From positions 1 to 23,543 of the forward strand of contig CALHWU010000072.1 of assembly GCA_938039795.1 (NCBI GenBank): 23,543 bases of DNA. The letters are read 5' to 3'. The notes below the pieces were generated by a model. That model had not been told where the DNA came from, searched no databases, and saw only the letters and a program-made list of their open reading frames with translations. The position numbers and the translations under genes are program-made. Positions 15,953-23,543 of the stretch are shown in pieces (the stretch's first letter is position 1; the number at the start of each line of letters is the position of its first letter). The stretch comes from an uncultured Muribaculaceae bacterium. Its GTDB lineage: Bacteria > Bacteroidota > Bacteroidia > Bacteroidales > Muribaculaceae.

Positions 15953-17506
15953 TCAAAACAGATTCAGCTGCTTAAAAACTGTCGTTGATGAAGCTGCTGT
16001 GTCAGCACCTTTTTTATACAAATATAAATTCTCAAAGATTGTATCTATATTTGCTTCTAATTCACCGATTTGATCGTTTCCGTTTTTTAACCGTTCTATG
16101 ATGTTCCCCACTAATTTTTCAATTTCTTTACGGGTGTCTTGATTCGGGATGATCAACGGTATCTTCTTGATGTAGTTGGCTGAATTGTTTGTCGATGGGT
16201 TGATAGCATCAATCAAACTTGTACAAATTGACGAATTGAAGAACGCCAGCAAATAATTAACCCATGATTCATCCTTCGGGAATACACCGACTATTGATTG
16301 ATCAAACAAACGTCCATCTATCAATGCTCCAGTTAATCTTGAAGAACGTATCATCGGGATTCCTATACCATTACGGAAATAATACGTAGGATTCTGAAAT
16401 CTACATTTCTTGCTTAGACGGAATTCTCTTAAAGCTTGCGTTGACCAGTTCATGAACCATATATCGTGTTTTACATATTTTGTGTTACCGCCCTTGAGAA
16501 TTGGAACGAAACACTTTTCAGAATCAATTCCATTTTGTTTCTCATCGTCTGAGAGCGTTTCAGAATGAATTGTATGCGGTTCTACTATTGAGTACTTTTT
16601 GGCATTTTTGACTGCCCCACTTATCGGATGCAAATAATATTTGTCATTACCAGAATAGAAACCTGTCACGCAACTTGCAATATCACCAATCTTAATTATA
16701 CTCTTATCGTTGACTAATTCCGTCAGTTTATTAGAAGATTTAAACATAAATGCCGACCCCACTCCATTATAAACAGTTTCTTGCGAAACTTCTTTTGAAA
16801 TACCGGGGTCGCTGTGTTTTAATTCATCAACATTGGTAAAGCCAGTTCTTAAAACTATCCTGTTCTGGAGGTTTCTGGATATATCAGAGCATTTGGAAAG
16901 AGTTATAATACAAAGGTTTGCATAACCAAAGTTTATGCCTGGGAAAAAAGATGACGGAAAGAGGGCTAACTCACGGATAGTAGTTTGGGTCAGTAAAAAT
17001 CTTCTTATGCCAAGATGTCTGTGTAGAGATAAGAAAGTGTCAGGAATAATGAAACTGAGTGAACCATTCTCGTTTAGACAATTTATACATGCATAGAGAA
17101 ATAGCGTGTAGCTTTCCTTTGTGTACAAATCTGCGTACAGCCTATTCAGTTCATTTTTTTTCGCTTCGTCATTTCTTGCTCCATATGGGGGATTGCCGAT
17201 AATCTTATCAAATTTTTGGTGCCCCCCAATAATATCATCATCTAATAAAGTATCTGTCTCTTTGATTCTTATATTGCTGGCATATTTATACTTACTACGT
17301 AATATTTCAACCGCAGCAGGGTTTAACTCATATATGCAAATATTCGCGACCGGATTCTTTTCTAAAATATGATCTACAAATACACCATCGCCACCACATG
17401 GCTCAAAAATTGAGTCCTGGGGTTGGAAGTCCAGCATACGAGTCATATAATTTATGATAGGAGCAGATTTAGTATAATGAGCTTGATAAATAAGCGATTC
17501 GTCCAT
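15953..17506 (-). CDS. Type II DNA adenine-N6 methyltransferase, TaqI/Eco57I-like
   Basis: A 517-residue methyltransferase protecting host DNA from the adjacent endonuclease. The N-terminus has motif X (YTKSAPIINYM, residues 11-21), then SAM-binding motif I (EPCGGDGVF, 35-43) and catalytic motif IV NPPY (105-108), typical of adenine-N6 methyltransferases. The C-terminal part, about 300-490, resembles the TaqI-like specificity domain, with IRSSRLTGALIDGRLFDQS and NYLLAFFNS. The ATG at 17506 is chosen because it sits 2 bases after the stop of the endonuclease gene; a TTG at 17515 would overlap it. The gene is much AT-richer than gyrB downstream, which suggests horizontal acquisition. The recognition sequence cannot be read from the gene. 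Confidence 0.9.
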   Translation of the reverse strand: MDESLIYQAHYTKSAPIINYMTRMLDFQPQDSIFEPCGGDGVFVDHILEKNPVANICIYELNPAAVEILRSKYKYASNIRIKETDTLLDDDIIGGHQKFDKIIGNPPYGARNDEAKKNELNRLYADLYTKESYTLFLYACINCLNENGSLSFIIPDTFLSLHRHLGIRRFLLTQTTIRELALFPSSFFPGINFGYANLCIITLSKCSDISRNLQNRIVLRTGFTNVDELKHSDPGISKEVSQETVYNGVGSAFMFKSSNKLTELVNDKSIIKIGDIASCVTGFYSGNDKYYLHPISGAVKNAKKYSIVEPHTIHSETLSDDEKQNGIDSEKCFVPILKGGNTKYVKHDIWFMNWSTQALREFRLSKKCRFQNPTYYFRNGIGIPMIRSSRLTGALIDGRLFDQSIVGVFPKDESWVNYLLAFFNSSICTSLIDAINPSTNNSANYIKKIPLIIPNQDTRKEIEKLVGNIIERLKNGNDQIGELEANIDTIFENLYLYKKGADTAASSTTVFKQLNLF

Positions 17507-17508
17507 AA

Positions 17509-18492
17509 TTACCAAATCAGATAGTTTTCTAATCCATTTCTCAATATAGACTCACGCATATGTTGCGAGAAATCATTCATCCAATCAATATTATTAATTA
17601 TCCAATCATGAATATCATATCCCGTAAAATCCCTTATCCTTTCATAGGTGCCTACTCCACATGAGATCTCCCATACTCCAGAATTTTGAAGAGTGGTAAG
17701 ATAATGATTGTTCTCTGTTGAGCGAACAAAGATTAGACATTTATAATTCTCAGCCTCTATATTTTGATAGATGCTTCCAACTAACAACAATCTATTTGTA
17801 TTGCCTTTCTCATTCGATCCAAAACCACTTTTGAAATCAACTACATATTTATTTGTCTCGTCTGTAAAATGAAGGTCACATTCAAGTTGGATTTCACCAG
17901 AGGTAACAAGTCCCCAGACTTTATCATAATATTTTTTCAGCTGGATCTTTTCTTGTGTAGTTATCTGCAATCCATCGATATAATTAGATATTTCAGTGGT
18001 GAGATTTCGTTTCACTTCTTCAAACAATGGAGGGACAAATAATCTAATGTTTGTTAAAGGATAGATAAAACATAATTTACAGAATGGTTCCCATAATTCA
18101 CCGACGCGACGGGAGAACGCCATATACTCGTACTCCCAAATAGAGTTTCTCGCTTCAAGCATTACGACATCATTCGTGTATGTTATCATCAAAACGCTTT
18201 CAAGCAGTTCCTGATTAGACCAATGTTCAGTTCTGGCGCATTCGTATACAATAGCAAGCAAATTTTCTTTGCATTGTATTATAGCCTTGTTAAGTGCAGC
18301 TGCTTTCTTTTTGAAGTCAGCTGGAGCGTAGCTAAGAGCGAGTTCGCTTAATATCTCACTGGCGCGACTTCTAAAGTAGGTAAGTAGTACGGTTTTATTC
18401 CTTTTTAATTCTTTGTTGATTTCCATAATTGAGTTAAGCTTAAAACTATGGTTAGATGCGCTTATATCTGATTCGGGGTAAATAAGATGCAT
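17509..18492 (-). CDS. putative Type II restriction endonuclease, PD-(D/E)XK type
   Basis: A 327-residue protein counted from ATG 18492. A TTG at 18519 extends the frame by nine codons but lies about where transcription should begin. It contains CDLHF (D206) followed 13 residues later by VVDFKSGFGS (D219, K221), the usual D...(D/E)xK nuclease active site with its hydrophobic beta strand. The rest is mostly helical and I cannot place it in a named enzyme group. Its identity as the nuclease of a restriction-modification pair rests on this motif and on being directly coupled (2-base gap) to the adenine methyltransferase. No controller (C) protein gene is visible. Composition is AT-rich like the methyltransferase. 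Confidence 0.8.
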   Translation of the reverse strand: MHLIYPESDISASNHSFKLNSIMEINKELKRNKTVLLTYFRSRASEILSELALSYAPADFKKKAAALNKAIIQCKENLLAIVYECARTEHWSNQELLESVLMITYTNDVVMLEARNSIWEYEYMAFSRRVGELWEPFCKLCFIYPLTNIRLFVPPLFEEVKRNLTTEISNYIDGLQITTQEKIQLKKYYDKVWGLVTSGEIQLECDLHFTDETNKYVVDFKSGFGSNEKGNTNRLLLVGSIYQNIEAENYKCLIFVRSTENNHYLTTLQNSGVWEISCGVGTYERIRDFTGYDIHDWIINNIDWMNDFSQHMRESILRNGLENYLIW

Positions 18493-18527
18493 CTCATCGC
18501 CAATTAAGGGACGTTCCAAGTATGGTG

Positions 18528-18535
18528 CAAATATA
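18528..18535 (-). promoter_or_regulatory. -7 box of the restriction-modification operon
   Basis: The minus strand reads TATATTTG, an exact TAnnTTTG. A start of transcription near 18521 leaves about 29 bases of leader before ATG 18492, which supports that ATG over the TTG at 18519. Confidence 0.6.
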
Positions 18536-18665
18536 CGGAAAATGACTCAATTTTCATCTATCCGAATCAAAGAAAATGGCATTGTGGAAAATCGTTGAAA
18601 ATATCGTTGCGGATGCGGTGGTGGATGCGGCCCGCTGTTCGCTGTGCGTGACGGCAGGGGCGGCG

Positions 18666-19445
18666 TCAGTTGATCTTCATCAGGGATGCCATGAAAGTGT
18701 CGCGGTCGGCCGCCCGCTGACGGGTGCGGTTGCGGTATGTGTAAACAGTGTTGAGCGACAGCCGGAGGATGCGGGCGATGCGGTTGCAGTCGTCCACACC
18801 GATGCGCATGAATGCTGTCACGCGCAGTTCGGGCGTAAGCTGTCCGTCGGCCGGCACCTGAAATGTTTTATCAGGCAGAAGCAGACTGTTGAGGCGCTCC
18901 ACAAAGCAGGGATAAGTGTTTAGAAACGCCGTGTCGAAGAGCCGTTGGAAAATATCGGCCTGCCGGTGGAGTATCTTCATGTTGTCACGGATGTGCATAT
19001 CGCTGTGACGTTGGTCTCTGGCGAGCGCGCGGAGGTTTTCCGACAGTTTCTCCATGTCGTCGGAATATCTGATGCCGTAATCAATGATCTTTTCGAGCAG
19101 TTCGTTGCCTGCTGATGTGTCGCGCGAAGGGATATCCTCCTTCTTTGCCGCTTCTTTCGTCTCCTGTATGAAATCGGCCGCTCTCGTAATGGTGTTGACC
19201 ATATCCGCAACTTCAGCGTCGGCGCGTCTGTCGGTGCGGCGTGTATAAAACCATATGCAGCCTGCCGTGGCGACGACAAAAAGCACCCCGAGCACAATCT
19301 CGGTAGTGGTGAACAGGCTGTAGTTGTATCCCCCGAGGCTGAGTATGGCATCGGAAGAACAGTCAGGAATGGCAGTAGCCTGAGCCTGAAACGTCAGCAT
19401 CGACAAAAAGCCAAGAATAGCCGATAGCACGGTCTGTTTTATCAT
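18666..19445 (-). CDS. membrane-anchored HTH protein resembling the C-terminal part of DUF6377 proteins
   Basis: The 259-residue product has an N-terminal signal peptide (about 1-23), a short exported segment of roughly 24 residues, and one membrane helix (about 48-67, EIVLGVLFVVATAGCIWFY). A cytoplasmic helical, probably coiled-coil region (75-165) follows. The C-terminal region has FVERLNSLLLPDKTF, then LTPELRVTAFMRIGVDD and an HTH-like NRIARILRLSLNTVYTYRNR (221-240). This tail matches the pattern at the end of Bacteroidetes DUF6377 proteins, which normally have a large TPR sensor before the membrane helix. That sensor is missing here. The protein may be a minimal one-component regulator, or may depend on a partner for sensing. 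The ATG at 19445 follows a -7 box at 19486-19493. Confidence 0.75.
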   Translation of the reverse strand: MIKQTVLSAILGFLSMLTFQAQATAIPDCSSDAILSLGGYNYSLFTTTEIVLGVLFVVATAGCIWFYTRRTDRRADAEVADMVNTITRAADFIQETKEAAKKEDIPSRDTSAGNELLEKIIDYGIRYSDDMEKLSENLRALARDQRHSDMHIRDNMKILHRQADIFQRLFDTAFLNTYPCFVERLNSLLLPDKTFQVPADGQLTPELRVTAFMRIGVDDCNRIARILRLSLNTVYTYRNRTRQRAADRDTFMASLMKIN

Positions 19446-19485
19446 TGATAATAGCAGGTAAGATTTGTCTGATGTGTTGATGACG

Positions 19486-19493
19486 CAAAATTA
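19486..19493 (-). promoter_or_regulatory. -7 box of the membrane HTH gene
   Basis: The minus strand reads TAATTTTG (exact TAnnTTTG), about 41 bases before the ATG. No TTTG at the ideal -33 distance; one lies 12 bases upstream instead. Confidence 0.5.
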
Positions 19494-19678
19494 TCAATAT
19501 TTTGGCAAATAAGTCGAAAAATGGCGTATCCATTAGGTGCACACTATTGTCAAAAAAGAGTTTTCACGATTTAGATTTGTAACATTGGCTGAATAGATAA
19601 TTTGTTTTTTATTGAGCTGAAACCCAATTGTATGAATGAATATTTTTTTAGATTTTTCCAATAAGCCGTTTAGATGGT

Positions 19679-19710
19679 ATTGACGTCATGACGCATTCAT
19701 TGTAATTTTG
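19679..19710 (+). promoter_or_regulatory. plus-strand promoter in the uvrA downstream region
   Basis: ATTG at 19679-19682 (one mismatch to TTTG) is followed after 20 bases by TAATTTTG at 19703-19710. The spacer contains the 8-bp palindrome TGACGTCA (19681-19688) and a second TGACG (19689-19693), which could be an operator. No protein gene follows on this strand before the terminator. Confidence 0.6.
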
Positions 19711-19716
19711 TGATCA

Positions 19717-19934
19717 GAAACGTGAGGATGTGATCGGCGTCCGGTTCATTTCCGTGATGAATCAGTATTTGTTATATATCTTTTAAGTGTATCCGGGATT
19801 AGGATTCAAGGAATAAAAGTAAGAAGTGCATAATAGTAATGTGTTTTATGTTAGGTTTGGCAGCCTGATTCCATTTTATTGAGATGAGGGCTAAAATGTA
19901 AGCCGCTCCGTGAGGAACGGCTTATTTTCTTTTT
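19717..19934 (+). ncRNA. candidate small RNA of about 220 nt
   Basis: This stretch runs from the predicted start point of the promoter at 19679-19710 to a strong intrinsic terminator at 19900-19934. It holds no open frame longer than about nine codons (for example MNQYLLYIF), so a non-coding transcript is the simplest reading. I do not recognise it as tmRNA, RNase P RNA, SRP RNA or 6S RNA. Start and end are inferred from signals only. A trans-acting small RNA or a leader of unknown purpose are both possible. The terminator might also serve uvrA from the other side. Confidence 0.4.
19900..19934 (+). terminator. strong intrinsic terminator, possibly bidirectional
   Basis: AAGCCG (19900-19905) pairs with CGGCTT (19918-19923); TCC/GGA extend the stem after one mismatch around a GTGA loop. 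On the plus strand it is followed by ATTTTCTTTTT. On the minus strand, downstream of uvrA, the stem is followed only by ACATTTTAG, so termination there would be weaker. A further small hairpin, GCGGC/GCCGC, lies at 19937-19951. Confidence 0.8.
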
Positions 19935-19967
19935 ATGCGGCAAAGTGCCGCGGTCGTTCTTACGTGA

Positions 19968-22844
19968 TTATTGCGCGCCGGGCGTCGCGGATGATGCCTC
20001 AAGCTCCTCGCGCAGGAAAGATGCTGTGGGCGATGTGCCTGCCGCTATCTCTTCGGGGGTGCCCGCGGCGAGTATCATTCCGCCCTCGGCTCCTCCCTCG
20101 GGGCCCATGTCGATTACGTGGTCGGCGTATTTCACCACGTCGAGATTGTGCTCTATCACCACTACGGTGTTGCCTTTGTCGACCAGACGGCTGAATACGC
20201 CGAGCAGCACTCTTATATCCTCGAAATGGAGTCCGGTCGTGGGCTCGTCGAGCAGGAAAAGCGTGCGTCCGGTGTCGCGCTTGGCGAGTTCGGTAGCGAG
20301 CTTCACGCGCTGGTTTTCGCCTCCGGAAAGCGTCGACGACGGCTGCCCGAGCTTGATGTAGCCCAGGCCGATGTCCTGAAGCACCTTGATCTTGTGGAGT
20401 ATCGACGGTATGCCGGCAAAGAAGTCGACCGCCTGGTTGATGGTCATGTCGAGCACGTCGGCAATGGATTTGCCTTTGAACCGCACTTCGAGTGTCTCCC
20501 GGTTGTAGCGCCGGCCCCCGCAGGTCTCGCACGGCACGAGTACGTCGGGCAGGAAGTTCATCTCGATCGTGCGGTAGCCGTTGCCGCCGCATGTCTCGCA
20601 GCGTCCGCCGGCCACATTGAACGAGAAGCGCCCCGGCTTGTATCCGCGGATCTTCGCTTCCGGCAGGCTGACGAAGAGATTGCGTATGTCGGTGAATACC
20701 CCGGTGTATGTGGCGGGATTCGACCTCGGGCTCTTGCCGAGCGGCGACTGGTCGACTGTCACCACCTTGTCGATGTTTTCGAGCCCCTCGATCGACGCAT
20801 AGGGTAGCGGTTGCTCCTGCGCGCGGTAGAAACGGCTTGTCAGTATGGGGCGGAGGGTGGAGTTTATGAGCGACGATTTGCCCGATCCGCTCACTCCGGC
20901 CACGACGGTGAGGGTGCCGAGCGGCAGGGTGAGATCCACGTTGCGAAGGTTGTGGCCCGACGCTCCGAGCAGTCTCAGGGTTTTGCCGTTGCCTTTGCGT
21001 CGCTCGGCCGGGAGCTCAATGCGTCGCTGTCCGTTGAGGTAGGATGCCGTGAGGGTATCGGTGCGCAGCATTTCGGCCGGGGAGCCGCTGAACACTACCT
21101 CTCCGCCCTTGCGTCCGGCTTTGGGGCCGATGTCGACCACGTGGTCGGCTTCGAGCATCATCTCCTTGTCGTGCTCCACCACGATGACCGTATTGTGTGC
21201 GTCGCGCAGTTTCTTGAGCGAGTCGATCAGCCGGCGGTTGTCGCGCTGATGCAGGCCTATGCTCGGCTCGTCGAGGATATAGAGCACGTTGACGAGCTCC
21301 GACCCGATCTGTGTGGCAAGCCTGATGCGCTGACTCTCTCCGCCCGAGAGGGTGGAGGAGTTGCGGTCGAGCGAAAGATAGCCGAGGCCCACGTCGACGA
21401 GAAATCCCAGGCGGGTGCGTATCTCCTTGACGATCTCACGGGCCACTATGCCGCGGGTGGCCGGCAGGCGGTCGGCGAGGCCGTCGGTCCAGCGGTAGAG
21501 GGCGTTGATGTCCATTTTGCAGAGGTCGGCGATGTTCTTGCCGTCGATGAAGAAGTGGAGTGCCTCGCGGTTGAGACGCTGGCCTCCGCATTCGGGACAT
21601 GTGGCGCGGCTGAACCATTGGCCGCTCCATTTCTGGGCGGTCGCCGAAGCGTCCTCGGCCTGCTGCATCTCGATGTATTTCAATATGCCTTCGTAGGTGA
21701 GGAAGTAGTTGGAGGTGGAGAGGGTGGCGTTGGATATCTTCAGTCGTTCGTCGGTGCCGTTGAGTATGTCGGACAGCGCTTCCTCCGAAAGCTGTCCTAC
21801 CGGAGTGGTCAGCTGATGGCCGTATTTCTGGCATATTGCCTCGATCTGCCAGAATATCATCGAGTTGCGGTATTTGCCGAGCGGCGCGATGCCTCCGTCG
21901 CGTATGGAGAGCGACGGCTCGGGCATTATCTTGGCGCGGTCGATGATATTGACCTGTCCGAGGCCTTTGCAGAGCGGACACGCGCCCTGAGGGGAGTTGA
22001 ACGAGAAGTTGTGGGGCGCAGGCTCGCGGTAGGAGATGCCGCTGACCGGATCCATCAGCGTCTGGCTCAGATGGCTTGTCTGGTCGAGCTCCACGTCATA
22101 GACCATCATCTCTTTCTCTCCCTGCCGCAGGGCTTCGTCGACGCTGTCGCGCAGACGCTGCATGTCGGAGGCCCCTTTGAGTCGGTCGACGACAAGCTCT
22201 ATGGAGTGGTTGCGGTAGCGGTCGAGCTTCATTCCGTAGGTTATCTCCAGGATCTGGCCGTCGACACGCACGTTGAGGTAGCCCTTCTTGCGGAGCGTCT
22301 CGAAAAGTTCCTTGTAGTGTCCCTTGCGGTTCTTGACCAGCGGGGCGAGTATGTAGATCTTGCGGTCGGCATAGCGCTCGGATATTAGGCTTACGATCTT
22401 TTCGTGGGTGTAGCGCACCATTGGCTCGCCTGATATATAGCTTCGGGCTTCGCCGGCGCGGGCGTAGAGCAGGCGCAGGAAGTCGTAGATCTCTGTGGTG
22501 GTGCCGATGGTGCTTCGGGGATTGCGGTTGACGGTCTTCTGCTCGATGGCTATGACGGGATTGAGGCCGGTGATCTTGTCGACGTCGGGACGCTCGAGCG
22601 ATCCGAGCATGTTGCGGGCGTAGGATGAGAATGTCTCCACATAGCGGCGCTGCCCCTCGGCGTAGATGGTGTCGAAGGCGAGCGACGATTTGCCTGACCC
22701 CGACAGTCCGGTGACAACTATAAGCTTGCCGCGCGGAATGGTGAGGTCGATGTTTTTGAGGTTGTTGACTTTTGCGCCCTTTATGATGATGCTGTCGGCC
22801 GAGGTTGGGGCCGGCTGCTGTTTTGTTTTTTCGGAAACCTTCAT
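19968..22844 (-). CDS. uvrA: excinuclease ABC subunit A
   Basis: A full-length 958-residue nucleotide-excision-repair damage sensor that works with UvrB. Two ABC ATPase modules are complete. The first Walker A GLSGSGKSS is at 46-54; its signature TLSGGESQR and Walker B LYILDEPSIGLH come later, followed by the second set GVSGSGKSS, TLSGGENQR and LFLLDEPTTGLH. Zinc-binding cysteines are seen as CPLC, CPEC, CETC (twice). The first-module loop that carries a CxxC pair in many proteobacterial UvrAs reads SYISGEPMVRY here, a form seen in Bacteroidetes UvrA. The ATG at 22844 follows a good promoter at 22870-22901. No LexA-type operator was recognised. The gene is monocistronic. Confidence 0.96.
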   Translation of the reverse strand: MKVSEKTKQQPAPTSADSIIIKGAKVNNLKNIDLTIPRGKLIVVTGLSGSGKSSLAFDTIYAEGQRRYVETFSSYARNMLGSLERPDVDKITGLNPVIAIEQKTVNRNPRSTIGTTTEIYDFLRLLYARAGEARSYISGEPMVRYTHEKIVSLISERYADRKIYILAPLVKNRKGHYKELFETLRKKGYLNVRVDGQILEITYGMKLDRYRNHSIELVVDRLKGASDMQRLRDSVDEALRQGEKEMMVYDVELDQTSHLSQTLMDPVSGISYREPAPHNFSFNSPQGACPLCKGLGQVNIIDRAKIMPEPSLSIRDGGIAPLGKYRNSMIFWQIEAICQKYGHQLTTPVGQLSEEALSDILNGTDERLKISNATLSTSNYFLTYEGILKYIEMQQAEDASATAQKWSGQWFSRATCPECGGQRLNREALHFFIDGKNIADLCKMDINALYRWTDGLADRLPATRGIVAREIVKEIRTRLGFLVDVGLGYLSLDRNSSTLSGGESQRIRLATQIGSELVNVLYILDEPSIGLHQRDNRRLIDSLKKLRDAHNTVIVVEHDKEMMLEADHVVDIGPKAGRKGGEVVFSGSPAEMLRTDTLTASYLNGQRRIELPAERRKGNGKTLRLLGASGHNLRNVDLTLPLGTLTVVAGVSGSGKSSLINSTLRPILTSRFYRAQEQPLPYASIEGLENIDKVVTVDQSPLGKSPRSNPATYTGVFTDIRNLFVSLPEAKIRGYKPGRFSFNVAGGRCETCGGNGYRTIEMNFLPDVLVPCETCGGRRYNRETLEVRFKGKSIADVLDMTINQAVDFFAGIPSILHKIKVLQDIGLGYIKLGQPSSTLSGGENQRVKLATELAKRDTGRTLFLLDEPTTGLHFEDIRVLLGVFSRLVDKGNTVVVIEHNLDVVKYADHVIDMGPEGGAEGGMILAAGTPEEIAAGTSPTASFLREELEASSATPGAQ

Positions 22845-22869
22845 GAATGAATTGTTAGCCTTTTATATA

Positions 22870-22901
22870 CAAAAGTAGTGAAAAATGGGAAAACGGGGAA
22901 A
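22870..22901 (-). promoter_or_regulatory. uvrA promoter
   Basis: The minus strand has TTTC (22898-22901, one mismatch to TTTG), a 20-base spacer, and TACTTTTG (22870-22877, exact TAnnTTTG). Predicted transcription starts about 20 bases before the uvrA ATG. Confidence 0.7.
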
Positions 22902-22920
22902 CAGGTTACGGAAATTTGAC

Positions 22921-22928
22921 TATTTTTG
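22921..22928 (+). promoter_or_regulatory. possible -7 box for the YtxH-like genes
   Basis: TATTTTTG is an exact TAnnTTTG on the plus strand, about 110 bases before the first YtxH-like ATG. There is no TTTG at the -33 distance. The region between also holds GACGTCATG (22986-22994), a 9-mer shared with the plus-strand promoter at 19682-19690. Confidence 0.4.
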
Positions 22929-23039
22929 AGAGTGGATAAGATTTCAGACGCGACATGATTTTTTTGTTCAACGGTCGAACTTTCCGACGTCATGGGCGTT
23001 AACCGTATATAACGAACATTTTTAAAACTATAAGATATT

Positions 23040-23249
23040 ATGAAATCATTAGACATTATTCTGGCAGTTGTTGGCGGCGCGCTCGTCGGCGCATCGCTCG
23101 GTTTGCTTTTCGCACCCAAAAAAGGTGAGGATATGAGAGACGAAATCGTTGATTATCTCGAATCAAAGGGCCTGAAACTCAAAAAATCAAAACTCGATGA
23201 ACTCGTTGACGAGATTCAGGAAGAGGTAAATGCTGTCGCAAAAAAATGA
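23040..23249 (+). CDS. YtxH-like small membrane protein 1
   Basis: A 69-residue protein with one N-terminal hydrophobic segment containing small-residue motifs (VVGGALVGASLGLLFAP, about 10-26) and a charged helical tail (EDMRDEIVDYLESKG onward). The glycine-rich helix followed by APKKG is the hallmark of the YtxH-like (gas-vesicle-protein-like) family, whose members are often stress-induced and of unknown biochemical role. A basic-then-acidic tail suggests the helix is membrane-inserted with the tail in the cytoplasm. It is followed 32 bases later by a paralogue on the same strand, so the two were probably made by tandem duplication and are co-transcribed. Confidence 0.8.
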   Translation: MKSLDIILAVVGGALVGASLGLLFAPKKGEDMRDEIVDYLESKGLKLKKSKLDELVDEIQEEVNAVAKK

Positions 23250-23281
23250 CTGACTGTTAATCATCTAAATAGAAAAATGTT

Positions 23282-23485
23282 ATGAGAGGACTTACTTTGA
23301 TTTCAGCTTTTGTAGGTGGCGCTATCGTAGGCGCAGGTGCAGCTCTGCTTTTCGCTCCTGAAAAAGGTGAGGAACTTCGCGAGCAGATTAAAGCTCTTCT
23401 TAAGAAGTATGGTCTGTGCAAATCTACTTCGGAAGATGAGCTTGAAGAGATTGTCGACGAGATAGCTGCCGAGATCAAGAAATAA
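23282..23485 (+). CDS. YtxH-like small membrane protein 2
   Basis: A 67-residue paralogue of the preceding gene. It shares the hydrophobic Gly/Ala-rich helix (FVGGAIVGAGAALLFAP), the following EKGEELREQI, and a Glu-rich end (DELEEIVDEIAAEIKK) that aligns with DELVDEIQEEVNAVAKK of the first copy. The membrane segment and turn are more conserved than the middle of the tail, where this copy has a Cys (GLCKS) that the first lacks. A weak hairpin follows (CCTGC/GCAGG, near 23500-23514) but no clear terminator is seen before the window ends. Further genes may lie beyond the edge. Confidence 0.8.
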   Translation: MRGLTLISAFVGGAIVGAGAALLFAPEKGEELREQIKALLKKYGLCKSTSEDELEEIVDEIAAEIKK

Positions 23486-23543
23486 ATTATGTATAAGGCC
23501 TGCTCCGTTGCAGGTCGGTGCAAAATTTTCGAGAGCCGGGCGG

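Noticed and set aside
20811..22388. 525-codon plus-strand open frame
   Set aside because: Antisense to uvrA, whose motifs are all intact; no family resemblance.
1..23543. CRISPR array, tRNA or rRNA genes, insertion sequences
   Set aside because: No regularly spaced repeats, no cloverleaf or rRNA-like sequence and no transposase were recognised by eye.

Overview
The window looks like chromosomal DNA of a gut Bacteroidales species, most likely Muribaculaceae or a close relative. Three things point there: nearly every transcription unit is preceded by a Bacteroidetes-type -7 box (TAnnTTTG) with no clear Shine-Dalgarno; it carries a GH92 alpha-mannosidase lipoprotein, an OmpA-family porin and a membrane-bound HTH protein of the DUF6377 type; and GyrB, UvrA and RNase R resemble Bacteroidetes versions. 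The core genes are GC-rich, and two blocks (about 1767-6230 and 15953-18535) are visibly AT-richer and look like acquired DNA.

Layout: (i) 1-1650, 5' part of a GH92 lipoprotein, minus strand, running off the left edge. (ii) 1767-6196, a tight minus-strand accessory operon, in transcription order: a protein with two tyrosine-recombinase-like SAM domains and no catalytic domain; an unrecognised 210-aa protein; a soluble FtsK-type DNA translocase whose C-terminus is the T7 loop and C-terminal half of FtsZ; an ADP-ribosylglycohydrolase; and a small frameshifted gene. This is the most novel part. (iii) 6677-9890, plus strand, an OmpA-family protein and a phosphohexomutase with their own promoter and terminator signals. 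(iv) 9950-10186, a convergent intergenic region with a REP-like nested palindrome. (v) 10187-15769, minus strand, gyrB, rnr, folB and gpmA, with several intercistronic hairpins and a short gene remnant. (vi) 15953-18492, a Type II restriction-modification pair. (vii) 18666-19445, a short membrane-anchored HTH regulator. (viii) 19446-19967, a region with no protein gene but a plus-strand promoter and strong terminator, suggesting a small RNA of about 220 nt. (ix) 19968-22844, uvrA, minus strand. (x) 23040-23485, two tandem small YtxH-like membrane proteins, plus strand.

The core genes are unrelated housekeeping functions (DNA topology, RNA decay, folate, glycolysis, DNA repair, envelope). The accessory operon combines a DNA motor, an FtsZ-derived interaction module, DNA-binding-like domains and an ADP-ribose hydrolase. 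Inference: it acts on DNA near the division septum or interferes with host FtsZ, perhaps as a mobile-element maintenance or defence/checkpoint system. I know of no described system with this composition.
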